From the NCBI GenBank assembly GCA_945873085.1, contig CAMCCR010000009.1, forward strand, positions 1-34,871: DNA of 34,871 bases, in the 5' to 3' direction. This DNA is from Candidatus Kuenenia stuttgartensis (lineage in GTDB: Bacteria; Planctomycetota; Planctomycetia; Pirellulales; UBA1268). Under the pieces are notes generated by a model. That model saw nothing but the letters and a program-made list of their open reading frames with translations, was not told the DNA's origin and did no database searches. Position 1 is the first letter of the stretch; each line of letters begins with the position of its first letter. The position numbers and the translations under genes were made by a program. Shown here piece by piece: positions 1 through 13,850 of this stretch.

Positions 1-894
1 GAAACTGCTCCCCTCGAGCCTGGCAAACCCACGGATGTGCGGCAGCACCACCTTTTGGAGGATCTCGTTGCGGCCGATCTCGTCGCGCGATTGGTCCCCC
101 TGGAAGATCTTCCCCTCGTCGGTGATCCGCACGAGGAGCTCCGCGGCCAGTTCCCTGTCAACCGCATACTCGACCTGGATGTGCGGCTTGAGCGTGAATC
201 CGTCGCGGGAGGGAAACGAGATGTCGTCGAAGTCGACCTTGTGGCTGCGGATCTCGATCGGCGTGATCTCTTCGACGAAGGGGTTGATGTAGTACGTGCC
301 GGGGGGAAGGTAGCGTTGCTGGACGCCACGGTAGCCATCCTCGGACACGACATAGCTCCCCTGCCGCTTCTCTCCAGGCAGCGTCCCCGGGTCCTTGCCT
401 ACCTTGCGGGTGCGAACCCCGACAAACTGGGCCTTCACCTCGACGGCGTCGACCACCTTCAAATCGTAGGCGTGGGGATTGAGCGAATAGGTTCCCGGCG
501 TGAGCGGCTCGGCGACGATGCCGCGCTCGCCGTCATGGGCGAGGAGCTCGCCGGCAGCGATCCGCTCGGGGGGAATGCGCGTGCCGAATTTGCGGGTGAG
601 GATCCCGCACTTGCCGGCAGGAATATCGACCATCTCGTGGATTTCGTGGCCGTAGAGGAGCGGATTGAGAAAATGCCTCCCCGGACCACGGACGTTCTCC
701 AAAACCCCCTTGTACGAGTCGTCGGGGGCGAGGATCGTGTCGGGCTCCAGGTTCCTCCCCCAGCGGTGGATCACCACGAGGAATCGGCCGGTCGGTACCT
801 CGACCCGCTCCACCTCCCACTTCCAGAACAGTTGCGCCACGCCGAGCCCCGCCGCTGCCACCACCAGCCAGATGACTGCCCGTCCAATGGCCAT
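1..894 (-). CDS. SPFH/band-7 domain membrane protein (partial, C-terminus beyond window)
   Basis: I translated this by eye from the minus strand; it is absent from the ORF track because it runs off the left edge. The ATG at 894 opens a frame of 298 codons without a stop. Residues about 5-20 form one hydrophobic segment (AVIWLVVAAAGLGVAQLFW), followed by an extracytoplasmic-type beta-rich stretch (VEVPTGRFLVVIHRWG), and then segments resembling the prohibitin/stomatin/flotillin (SPFH) fold, such as YYINPFVEEITPIEIRSHKV and a later helix-rich part (AAELLVRITDEG). SPFH proteins oligomerise on membranes and scaffold microdomains or proteases. It starts one base after the stop of the PspA-like gene, so the two are almost certainly co-transcribed, which suggests a joint role in envelope maintenance (inference). 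The C-terminus and total length cannot be judged. Confidence 0.8.
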   Translation of the reverse strand, partial: MAIGRAVIWLVVAAAGLGVAQLFWKWEVERVEVPTGRFLVVIHRWGRNLEPDTILAPDDSYKGVLENVRGPGRHFLNPLLYGHEIHEMVDIPAGKCGILTRKFGTRIPPERIAAGELLAHDGERGIVAEPLTPGTYSLNPHAYDLKVVDAVEVKAQFVGVRTRKVGKDPGTLPGEKRQGSYVVSEDGYRGVQQRYLPPGTYYINPFVEEITPIEIRSHKVDFDDISFPSRDGFTLKPHIQVEYAVDRELAAELLVRITDEGKIFQGDQSRDEIGRNEILQKVVLPHIRGFARLEGSSF

Positions 895-895
895 G

Positions 896-1678
896 TCAGA
901 CCTCCCCTTCGCGGATTGTCCGTTTCAACCGGGCCAGTTCGTCGTCGAGCTCGTCGTCTGGGGCTGCCGGTGGATCACGGTGTGACGCAGCCTTGCCGAT
1001 CGCCCCGTCCCCCTCGAGAGCTTTTCGCAGATCGGCTTCGACCCGGCCGATGGCCCGGGCCGAGATCTGCTTCTCCTCCACCATGTTTTCCGCCTGTTTC
1101 CAATTACCGACCGCGCTGAACGGGTCGAACTCACTGGCGATGCGGTATTGCTGTTCGACAGTCTTGGCCTCGGCGAGTTGGGCCAGAAGGAGCTCACGCC
1201 CCACTTCATACTGCCGGAGCTGGAGCTCTGCGGCGTAGAGGTTGCGGCGGATCTCGTCGATCTGCCGGGCGTGCCGGGTTCGCTGCTCGCTGAAAGCGGC
1301 GAGGGCCTGCCGCTCCAGATTGCTCTTGAAGAGCACGCCCTTGGCATTGAGGTCGTCGCCCCGCCCGGCCGCCTCCCGAGCCTCTCCATCGAGTGTGGCG
1401 AGATTGGCTTCACTCTGCTCGATATTGCGTTCCAGCGTCGCATCGGCGGCGTGGGCCTTTTCGAGGGTCTGATTGAGTGAGCCGACCATCACGCGGTACT
1501 GCTGCACCACCTGCTCGATCACCTCCTCCGGCTCCTGCTTCCGCTGCCAGATCTGCGCCCAGAAGCGACTGGCGATCGCCCGGCAGCGGGCGGGCCCGAC
1601 CGCCAGTGCGAAAAGCATGATCGGCACGCCGACGAACAGCAGCCCGCGGAGGATGAGGTACTCGAAGAGGCGTGGCAT
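896..1678 (-). CDS. PspA/IM30-like coiled-coil protein with N-terminal membrane segment
   Basis: The product is 260 residues from the ATG at 1678, which has GGGAG eight bases upstream; the track's GTG at 1687 is less likely because GGGA directly abuts it. Residues about 5-27 are hydrophobic (YLILRGLLFVGVPIMLFALAVG). From about residue 45 to 215 the protein is a long charged, Ala/Glu/Gln-rich helix typical of coiled coils, and it ends with a short acidic/basic helix (DDELDDELARLKRTI) like the C-terminus of PspA family members. PspA/IM30/Vipp1 proteins are ESCRT-III-like membrane remodelling proteins, normally peripheral, so a true transmembrane anchor here is unusual. The gene sits directly before the SPFH gene (1-base gap), a pairing that fits membrane-stress functions. 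Family assignment is by overall pattern, so a generic membrane-anchored coiled-coil protein is the alternative. Confidence 0.65.
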   Translation of the reverse strand: MPRLFEYLILRGLLFVGVPIMLFALAVGPARCRAIASRFWAQIWQRKQEPEEVIEQVVQQYRVMVGSLNQTLEKAHAADATLERNIEQSEANLATLDGEAREAAGRGDDLNAKGVLFKSNLERQALAAFSEQRTRHARQIDEIRRNLYAAELQLRQYEVGRELLLAQLAEAKTVEQQYRIASEFDPFSAVGNWKQAENMVEEKQISARAIGRVEADLRKALEGDGAIGKAASHRDPPAAPDDELDDELARLKRTIREGEV

Positions 1679-1871
1679 CGCTCGCACTCCCGCGCGGCTG
1701 ACGCGGACATCAGATTCACCCCCGTCCTGGAGGGGGATGATTCGAGTCTACCTCCGATTTTTCCCGACTGCCGCCATTTGACCGGTGCGGATTCGGCGGG
1801 AAGACCACCCCGACCGACAGGGCTCGAAAACCGCCGGCTCGGAGCCCCAAGTGCACCGCTCATTCCTGGCC

Positions 1872-1894
1872 AAAGACCCCTGTGCGGGGGGTTT
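1872..1894 (-). terminator. possible intrinsic terminator after the second lpd
   Basis: About 50 bases beyond the lpd stop codon, the minus strand reads an imperfect C-rich/G-rich hairpin (ACCCC/GGGGT core with AAA/TTT-type flanks) ending in a short TCTTT tract. The stem is short and the U-tract weak, so this may only partly end transcription into the PspA-SPFH pair. Confidence 0.35.
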
Positions 1895-1946
1895 GTGGGG
1901 GGGCCGGAAAGAGGCTGCCGGGAAAGACGCCCGGGGATCAACCGAA

Positions 1947-3338
<1,392 letters not shown>

Positions 3339-3459
3339 CGGCCAGCCCACTCCTCTCACTCGCCCACCATCGGCCAGGGACCTTCCCCGACCATCCGCCA
3401 CGGCGCCCCATCGTTTGGGCGTGCCGGCCGGTGAATCACCCCGTCGACGACCGTACGGC

Positions 3460-4716
3460 TCAGACTTCGAGGATCAGACGGGTCGGATCCTCGATGGTGT
3501 CCTTGATTTTCTTGAGGAACGTCACCGCCTCGCGACCATCGACGAGGCGATGGTCGTACGTCAGCGCCAGGTACATCATCGGCCGGATCACCACCTGCCC
3601 ATCGATCGCCACGGGGCGGTCGGTGATCGCGTGGAGGCCGAGGATGCCGCTCTGCGGCGGGTTGATGATCGGCGTGCTCATCATCGATCCATAGACGCCG
3701 CCGTTGGAGATCGTGAACGTCCCCCCCTGGAGCTCGTCGAGCTTGAGCTTGTTGTCGGCCGCACGCTTGGCGAAGTCGGCGATGCCGAGCTCGATCTGGG
3801 CAAAGGAGAGCGTTTCCGCATTCCGGAGCACGGGCACAACAAGCCCCTTGCCACCGCCGACGGCGATGCCGATGTCGGCATAGTCGCGGTAAACGATGTG
3901 CGGGTCACGAAATTCGGCGTTCACCTGGGGAACGGCCCGCAGCGCCTCGACGGCCGCCCGCACGAAGAACGACATGAAGCCGAGCTTGACGCCGTACCGC
4001 TGCAGGAAGGCATCCTTGAACTTGTTGCGCAGCGCCATCACGGCACTCATGTCGACTTCGTTGAAGGTCGTGAGGAGCGCCGCCTGCTGCTGGGCCTCGA
4101 CGAGGCGTTCGGCGATCCGCCGACGGATCGGGCTGATGAGCACCGCCCGCTCCTCCCGGGCCCCAGGGATCCTGGCCGGCACGGAGGCCGCGGCGATCAC
4201 AGGGGCCGGCTTGGCGATCGCTGCGGGGGCCTTCGCGGCGGCAACGGCCCCGATCGCGTCCTCCTTCGTCACCCGGCCGCCGGGACCTGTGCCCGTGGCC
4301 GCCGATGCAGCGACGCCGGCTTCACCGAGCACGCGTGCCGCGGCGGGCATGACCCTCGCGCCGTCGTTGGGCGACATCTGGACCGAGCCGATGTCGACCC
4401 GACTGCCGGTCCGTTTCACGTCGACGACAGGCTGGCCGCCGGGGGCCGCCTGAGGAGCCGGGGCCGCAGCGGCCGATCCGGCTGGCTCGAGATACCCGAT
4501 CACCTCGCCGACGCGGGCCTTCTCGCCGCTCGCCTTGAGGATCTTCGTGACGGTTCCGGCGGCTGGCGCCGGGAGATCGACGGTCGCCTTGTCGCTCTCG
4601 ATTTCCACGATGGAGTCATCCATCGCGACCCCTTCCCCCTCGCGCTTCTTCCAGGTGCCGATCTGCACCTCGGTGATCGATTCGCCGACTTCGGGAACTT
4701 TGAGTTCGATGGGCAT
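3460..4716 (-). CDS. odhB: dihydrolipoyllysine-residue succinyltransferase (E2o of 2-oxoglutarate dehydrogenase)
   Basis: This is the core E2 of the 2-oxoglutarate dehydrogenase complex (TCA cycle), transferring succinyl from lipoyl to CoA. It has 418 residues from [13 protein letters not shown]. There is a single lipoyl domain with the lipoylated Lys43 in [10 protein letters not shown], an Ala/Pro-rich linker, a peripheral-subunit-binding domain (about residues 125-160, ending [10 protein letters not shown]), and a catalytic acyltransferase domain whose C-terminus carries the TYDHRLVDG active-site motif (His389, Asp393). E2o is distinguished from E2p by the PEVGES lipoyl start and the [13 protein letters not shown] ending. 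The track's 666-residue ORF includes upstream out-of-context sequence overlapping odhA, which I reject. It lies 65 bases downstream of odhA in the same orientation. Often named sucB. Confidence 0.95.
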   Translation of the reverse strand: MPIELKVPEVGESITEVQIGTWKKREGEGVAMDDSIVEIESDKATVDLPAPAAGTVTKILKASGEKARVGEVIGYLEPAGSAAAAPAPQAAPGGQPVVDVKRTGSRVDIGSVQMSPNDGARVMPAAARVLGEAGVAASAATGTGPGGRVTKEDAIGAVAAAKAPAAIAKPAPVIAAASVPARIPGAREERAVLISPIRRRIAERLVEAQQQAALLTTFNEVDMSAVMALRNKFKDAFLQRYGVKLGFMSFFVRAAVEALRAVPQVNAEFRDPHIVYRDYADIGIAVGGGKGLVVPVLRNAETLSFAQIELGIADFAKRAADNKLKLDELQGGTFTISNGGVYGSMMSTPIINPPQSGILGLHAITDRPVAIDGQVVIRPMMYLALTYDHRLVDGREAVTFLKKIKDTIEDPTRLILEV

Positions 4717-4781
4717 GATGGCAGTGCCGGGGAGGGAGTTGATGGTGGACAGGGAAAGACGGGAAGCGGGGCCGCGCCCAC

Positions 4782-7760
<2,979 letters not shown>

Positions 7761-7834
7761 GGCTGCGATCCAATGCTTACGGTGGGACGACGGGGCGGCG
7801 GCATCCCGCCTCCAGCCCCCGGATGAAGAGGGGA

Positions 7835-9154
7835 TCAGCGGGCAAGGAGAAGACGCCCGGGGCTCTCGAGGTAACCGATCACTTCCCGGAGAAACCGGGC
7901 AGCCATGGCACCGTCGACGATCCGGTGGTCGTACGACAACGACAGGGGCATCATCAGTCGCGGCTCGATGCGGTCCCCCTGAACCACCGGCAACTTCCGC
8001 GACCGGCCGACCAGCAGAATCGCCACCTCGGGCCAATTGATGATCGGTGTCGAGTAGGTGCCGCCGATGGCTCCGAGGTTGCTGATCGTGAACGTGCCGC
8101 CGCGGAGATCCTCGATCGAATACTGGGCGTGCTTGGCCTTCTCAGCGGTCTCCGCGATCGCCTGGGCGATCTGCGGAATCGAGAGTTCGTCGCAGCCCCG
8201 GAGGACCGGCACCACCAGCCCGCGGGGCGTGTCGACCGCGAGGCCAATGTTGACGTAATCCTTGTAGAGGATCTCCCCCTTCTCGACATCGATGCTGGAA
8301 TTCATCGCCGGGTGCTGGCGGAGGGAGAGACTCACCGCCTTGATCACGAACGACAGCGCCGTCAGCTTGACGTTCACCTTGGCGTGATCGTCGGCGCTCG
8401 CCTTTCGGAGGCGCTCCATCTCGGTGACATCGGCGTCGTCGAAGTTCGTCAGATGAGGGATCGTCGAGACGCTCCGCACCATGTTGGTGGCGATCGTCCG
8501 CCGCATCCGCGACATCTGCTCGCGATGGACCGGCCCCCAGTCATCGCGGTCGGAGGACGGCGTCGAGGCCGAACGCGCCCCTTGGGCGCTTCCCTGACGG
8601 ACAGCCGCCACGATGTCTTCGCGGAGGATTCGCCCCGCCGGCCCGCTCCCCTTCACGCGACCGAGATCGACGCCCAGTTCGCGAGCGAGCCGTCGCACCG
8701 CCGGACCGGCAGGCTCGACGGCAGCCACGGCCGGCGACGGGGCGGCAGGCTCAGGCTCCACGGCTGGCTTCACGGCGGCCGGCTTCACGGCAGCCGGCGG
8801 CGGGGCGACCGGCGCGGGCTCGGCCGGCGCGACCTTCGCCACGGCGGGGGGGGCCGCGGCGGGCGCAGGCTTGGCAGGGGCAGCCGCCACGGGCGTCGCG
8901 ACGGAAGCCGCAGATCCCGCCGCTTCGAGGGTGAGCAGAGTCTGCCCCACCTTGACGGTGTCCCCCTTCTTGACGAGCACGCTGGCGACGCGCCCACCGG
9001 GGGGGCAGGGGACCTCGATGACCGCTTTGTCGGTCTCGACCTCGAGGAGCGCCTGGCCAGGCTTCACCACGTCCCCGACGGAGACGAACACACTGACGAC
9101 ATCGCCCGAGGCAATGTTTTCGCCCAGGTCGGGCAGCTTGAAATCGGTGGCCAT
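7835..9154 (-). CDS. aceF: dihydrolipoyllysine-residue acetyltransferase (E2p of pyruvate dehydrogenase)
   Basis: This E2 core of pyruvate dehydrogenase makes acetyl-CoA. It has 439 residues from ATG 9154. There is one lipoyl domain (residues 1-75, Lys43 in VETDKAVIE) rather than the three found in E. coli AceF. A long Ala/Pro/Val linker follows (about 78-150), then a peripheral-subunit-binding domain ([13 protein letters not shown] ... [10 protein letters not shown]), and a catalytic domain ending in SYDHRIVDG (His410, Asp414). The similarity pattern (PDLGENI start, [18 protein letters not shown]) is that of E2p partners of homodimeric AceE. It is 84 bases downstream of aceE, which fixes its role. 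The linker codons are strongly GC-biased, as expected for such spacers. Confidence 0.95.
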   Translation of the reverse strand: MATDFKLPDLGENIASGDVVSVFVSVGDVVKPGQALLEVETDKAVIEVPCPPGGRVASVLVKKGDTVKVGQTLLTLEAAGSAASVATPVAAAPAKPAPAAAPPAVAKVAPAEPAPVAPPPAAVKPAAVKPAVEPEPAAPSPAVAAVEPAGPAVRRLARELGVDLGRVKGSGPAGRILREDIVAAVRQGSAQGARSASTPSSDRDDWGPVHREQMSRMRRTIATNMVRSVSTIPHLTNFDDADVTEMERLRKASADDHAKVNVKLTALSFVIKAVSLSLRQHPAMNSSIDVEKGEILYKDYVNIGLAVDTPRGLVVPVLRGCDELSIPQIAQAIAETAEKAKHAQYSIEDLRGGTFTISNLGAIGGTYSTPIINWPEVAILLVGRSRKLPVVQGDRIEPRLMMPLSLSYDHRIVDGAMAARFLREVIGYLESPGRLLLAR

Positions 9155-9238
9155 GGTGGGATCGCGGAGGAAATCGGGCGGGGGGGGAAGGACGATTCGA
9201 TCCGGCGGGGGCGACGGGCACCACGACGGAGGGGAAAA

Positions 9239-12073
9239 TCAGGCGCTGGCTGCGTCGATCTTGTCGGGATCGACTCCGAGGGCCGTGATCGCGTCGGCAA
9301 CGACATCGGCGCCGATCGCACCGGCAGCCGCGAGCCTGGAGAGCACACCGACGGCGATGCATTCGGCATCGACCTCGAAGTGCCGACGGAGCCGTGGGCG
9401 GGACTCACTCCGCCCGAACCCGTCGGTGCCCATGACGAACAGGCCCCCGGGAATCCAGGGATCGAGTTGCTCAGGGACGGTTCGGACATGATCACTGGCG
9501 GCGACGAAGATCCCCTCGGCGGCGCCGAGCGTCTCCTCGAGGTAGCTGCGACGCGGGGTTTCCGTCGGATGGAGCATGTTCCAGTGCCGGCAGGCCAGGG
9601 CCTCGCGGCGCAGCTCCTTCCAGCTCGTCACGCTCCACACGGTGCTCGTCACCCCGAAGCGTTCGGCGAGGATTTCTCCAGCGCGAATGACCTCGCGGAG
9701 GATCGATCCTGAGCCGAGCAGTTGGACGGGGGGAAGCGATCCGCCCTTCCCCTTCTTCGCCCCCTTCGCCGCGACTGCCTTGGCGGGGATGTCGCGGAGC
9801 CGGTAGGCCCCCTTCACGATCCCTTCCTCGCAGCCGGCCGGCATCGGCGGCATCTCGTAGTTTTCGTTGTAGATCGTGAGGTAGTAGATCCAGTCCTCAC
9901 CCTTGGCGTACATCCGCTCCATCCCGTCGAGCATGATCACGGTCGTCTCGTAGACGAACGCCGGGTCATAGGCCTTCACCGTCGGATAGGCCATCGCGAA
10001 CAGATGGCTGTGGCCGTCTTGGTGCTGGAGCCCCTCGCCGTTGAGGGAGGTGCGGCCGGCTGTGCCGCCGAGGAGGAAGCCACGGGCCCGGCAATCGCAG
10101 GCGGCCCAGATGAGATCGCCGATCCGCTGGAACCCGAACATCGAGTAGTAGATGAACATCGGGATCATCGGCACGCCGTGCGTTGCATACGCCGTCCCGG
10201 CGGCGATGAAGCTCGCCATGCTCCCTGCCTCGGTGATCCCCTCTTCGAGGATCTGCCCGTCCTTCGCCTCCCGGTAGTAGAGGAGTTGGTCGGAATCGAC
10301 CGGCTCGTAGAGCTGCCCGGCGTGGGCGTAGATCCCACACTGCTTGAAGAGCGGATCCATGCCGAAGGTCCGCGACTCGTCGGGGACGATCGGAACGATG
10401 TACTTCCCCACCGACTTGTCCTTGAGCAGCGACGCCATCAGCGTCACCGCGCCGGTGGTGGTCGAGACCTCGCGGCCAGCGCTCTTCTCGATGAAGGGGA
10501 GGTAGTCGGCGAGCTTCGGAACCTCGAGCCGCGGAGATTCCAGCGGCCGGGTCGGCACATAGCCGCCGAGCGCCTCACGGCGCTCGCGGAGATACTTCAT
10601 CTCCGGCGAATCCTCCGCCGGCCGGTAGAACGGCGCCTTGGCGACCTCGTCGTCGGAGATCGGGATCCCGAAGCGCGAGCGGAAGGCCCGCAATTCGTCC
10701 TCGTTGAGCTTCTTCTGCTGGTGGGTGACGTTGCGTCCCTCCCCCACCTCACCGAGACCGTAGCCCTTGATCGTCTTGGCGAGGATCACCGTCGGCTTGC
10801 CGGTGCAGGCCATCGCCGCCGCGTAGGCCGCGTAGACCTTCTCGGGATCGTGCCCGCCACGACGGAGCTTCTTGAGCTTGTCGTCGGAGAGATGAGCCAC
10901 CATGTCGGCGAGCTTCGGATCGGCGCCGAAGAAGTGCTCGCGGATGTAGCCGCCGGGCATGACGACATATTTCTGATACTGCCCGTCGACCACCTCGTTC
11001 ATCCGTTTGACGAGGAGGCCTTCGTCGTCCTTGTCGAGGAGCGGATCCCACTCGTCGCCCCAGATCACCTTGATGACGTTCCAGCCGGCACCGCGGAACA
11101 GCCCCTCGAGCTCCTGGATGATCTTGCCGTTGCCACGCACCGGACCATCGAGCCGCTGGAGGTTGCAGTTGATGACGAACACGAGGTTGTCGAGCTTCTC
11201 GCGGGCCCCCAGCGTGATCGCGCCGAGCGTCTCCGGCTCGTCACTCTCGCCGTCACCGATGAACGACCACACGGTCTGACGGCTGGTGTCCTTGATGCCC
11301 CGATCTTGGAGGTACTTGTTGAACCTCGCCTGATAGATCGCCATCAGCGGCCCGAGCCCCATCGACACCGTGGGGAACTCCCAGAAACCCGGCATCAGCC
11401 AGGGGTGGGGATAGCTGGAGAGCCCCCCGCCATCGCCCAACTCACGGCGGAAATTCTCCAATTGCTTCTCGGTGATCCGCCCTTCGACGAAGGCGCGGGC
11501 GTAGATTCCCGGGGAGGCATGCCCCTGGAAATAGACTTGGTCACCGGAAAAATCGTCACCGCGGCCGCGAATGAAGTGATTCATCGCCACCTCGACAAGC
11601 GTCGCCGAGGAGGCGAAGGTCGAGATGTGGCCGCCGATGCTTTTGTCCTCGCGGTTGGCGCGGACCACCATCGCCATCGCGTTCCAGCGGATCATGCTCT
11701 TGATCCGCCGCTCGACCTCACGGTCCCCCGGGAAGAGCGGCTGCTTGTCGACCGGGATCGTGTTGATGTACGGAGTCGTCGCCGAGAACGGAATCGAAAC
11801 CCCGAGGCGGTACGCCTCCTGCTCGATGGCGTGGAGGAGGTAGGCGGCCCGTTCCTCGCCGCGGCTGTTGAGGACGTAGCGGAGGGAGTCGAGCCACTCC
11901 CGCGTCTCGGTGGGATCGGCGTCGATGCTGGACGTGCCGTCGACCGGCACCGGTTGCCCAGCCGACATGTCCGTCATCCGTCCGATTGACATCTGGGCAT
12001 GGGCGCCCGGGGGGAGTTGCGAAGCCTGGGTATCTCGGTCGGTGCCAGACTCGTCGATGTCGGGGCTCGCCAT
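9239..12073 (-). CDS. aceE: pyruvate dehydrogenase E1 component, homodimeric type
   Basis: It decarboxylates pyruvate and acetylates E2p lipoyl groups. From the ATG at 12073 (MASPDIDESG, with CGGAG six bases before it) the product is 944 residues; an upstream ATG at 12109 is a credible alternative, while the track's start at 12232 adds unrelated sequence. Similarity to E. coli AceE runs almost end to end: DPTETREWLDSL, YINTIPVDKQPLFPGD, ERRIKSMIRWNAMAMV, YFQGHASPGIYARAF, the ThDP motif GDGESDEPE followed by VINCNLQRLDGPV, and SMFGFQRIGDLIWAA, with FVMGTDGFGRSESR near the C-terminus. This is the single-chain E1 rather than the alpha/beta type. A 40-residue polar N-terminal extension precedes the conserved part. 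It lies 201 bases downstream of the first lpd and 84 upstream of aceF. Confidence 0.96.
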   Translation of the reverse strand: MASPDIDESGTDRDTQASQLPPGAHAQMSIGRMTDMSAGQPVPVDGTSSIDADPTETREWLDSLRYVLNSRGEERAAYLLHAIEQEAYRLGVSIPFSATTPYINTIPVDKQPLFPGDREVERRIKSMIRWNAMAMVVRANREDKSIGGHISTFASSATLVEVAMNHFIRGRGDDFSGDQVYFQGHASPGIYARAFVEGRITEKQLENFRRELGDGGGLSSYPHPWLMPGFWEFPTVSMGLGPLMAIYQARFNKYLQDRGIKDTSRQTVWSFIGDGESDEPETLGAITLGAREKLDNLVFVINCNLQRLDGPVRGNGKIIQELEGLFRGAGWNVIKVIWGDEWDPLLDKDDEGLLVKRMNEVVDGQYQKYVVMPGGYIREHFFGADPKLADMVAHLSDDKLKKLRRGGHDPEKVYAAYAAAMACTGKPTVILAKTIKGYGLGEVGEGRNVTHQQKKLNEDELRAFRSRFGIPISDDEVAKAPFYRPAEDSPEMKYLRERREALGGYVPTRPLESPRLEVPKLADYLPFIEKSAGREVSTTTGAVTLMASLLKDKSVGKYIVPIVPDESRTFGMDPLFKQCGIYAHAGQLYEPVDSDQLLYYREAKDGQILEEGITEAGSMASFIAAGTAYATHGVPMIPMFIYYSMFGFQRIGDLIWAACDCRARGFLLGGTAGRTSLNGEGLQHQDGHSHLFAMAYPTVKAYDPAFVYETTVIMLDGMERMYAKGEDWIYYLTIYNENYEMPPMPAGCEEGIVKGAYRLRDIPAKAVAAKGAKKGKGGSLPPVQLLGSGSILREVIRAGEILAERFGVTSTVWSVTSWKELRREALACRHWNMLHPTETPRRSYLEETLGAAEGIFVAASDHVRTVPEQLDPWIPGGLFVMGTDGFGRSESRPRLRRHFEVDAECIAVGVLSRLAAAGAIGADVVADAITALGVDPDKIDAASA

Positions 12074-12200
12074 GGGCAACTCCGGGTGGGCTGGGTGAAC
12101 TTTGCCCATTATTCCGCCCTTGCCGGCAGCCGTAAAGGCCGTTTCGTCAGCCGGCCGCGTGACGAAAGTCGGCTGCGCGAAACGCTTTTCGACGCGGCAC

Positions 12201-12221
12201 CGGGCCCGCGACCGGGGCCCG
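12201..12221. other. perfect 7-bp GC stem-loop between lpd and aceE
   Basis: CGGGCCC and GGGCCCG are separated by a 7-base loop, about 54 bases after the first lpd stop and 128 bases before the aceE start. There is no T-tract on either strand, so this is not a standard intrinsic terminator. As RNA it could stabilise a processed 3' end, attenuate read-through, or be chance in GC-rich DNA. Confidence 0.3.
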
Positions 12222-12274
12222 ATTCGGCTCACCGATCAGCGGATACTCCGCGGGCCAGGCGACGATTGCTGGCT

Positions 12275-13684
<1,410 letters not shown>

Positions 13685-13850
13685 CGGCTCGGACTCCAAT
13701 ACAGCTGACAGAAGGCAAAAGGGGCGGGGAAGGGTCGTTGTTGTAGTTGCGGTAACCGGTTCCTTCAAGAAACACTCCTGAACGCCCGGCCCCCGCGGAC
13801 CGCCACGCCAAAGCTGGCCCTCTCCTGCCCCATGCCCGCGTGAGCCCCCG
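13685..13850. promoter_or_regulatory. divergent intergenic region with AACCGGTT palindrome
   Basis: This 166-base gap separates the divergent lpd and HTTM starts, so promoters for both are expected here. An 8-base perfect palindrome AACCGGTT (13754-13761) with partly symmetric GG/CC flanks lies about 70 bases upstream of the lpd start codon and could be an operator. No convincing -35/-10 pair stands out, so the call rests on gene orientation. Confidence 0.4.

Noticed and set aside
9722-11989. 755-residue plus-strand ORF antisense to aceE
   Set aside because: Composition is Arg/Leu/Val/Asp-rich shadow sequence with no family features, and aceE on the minus strand is unambiguous.
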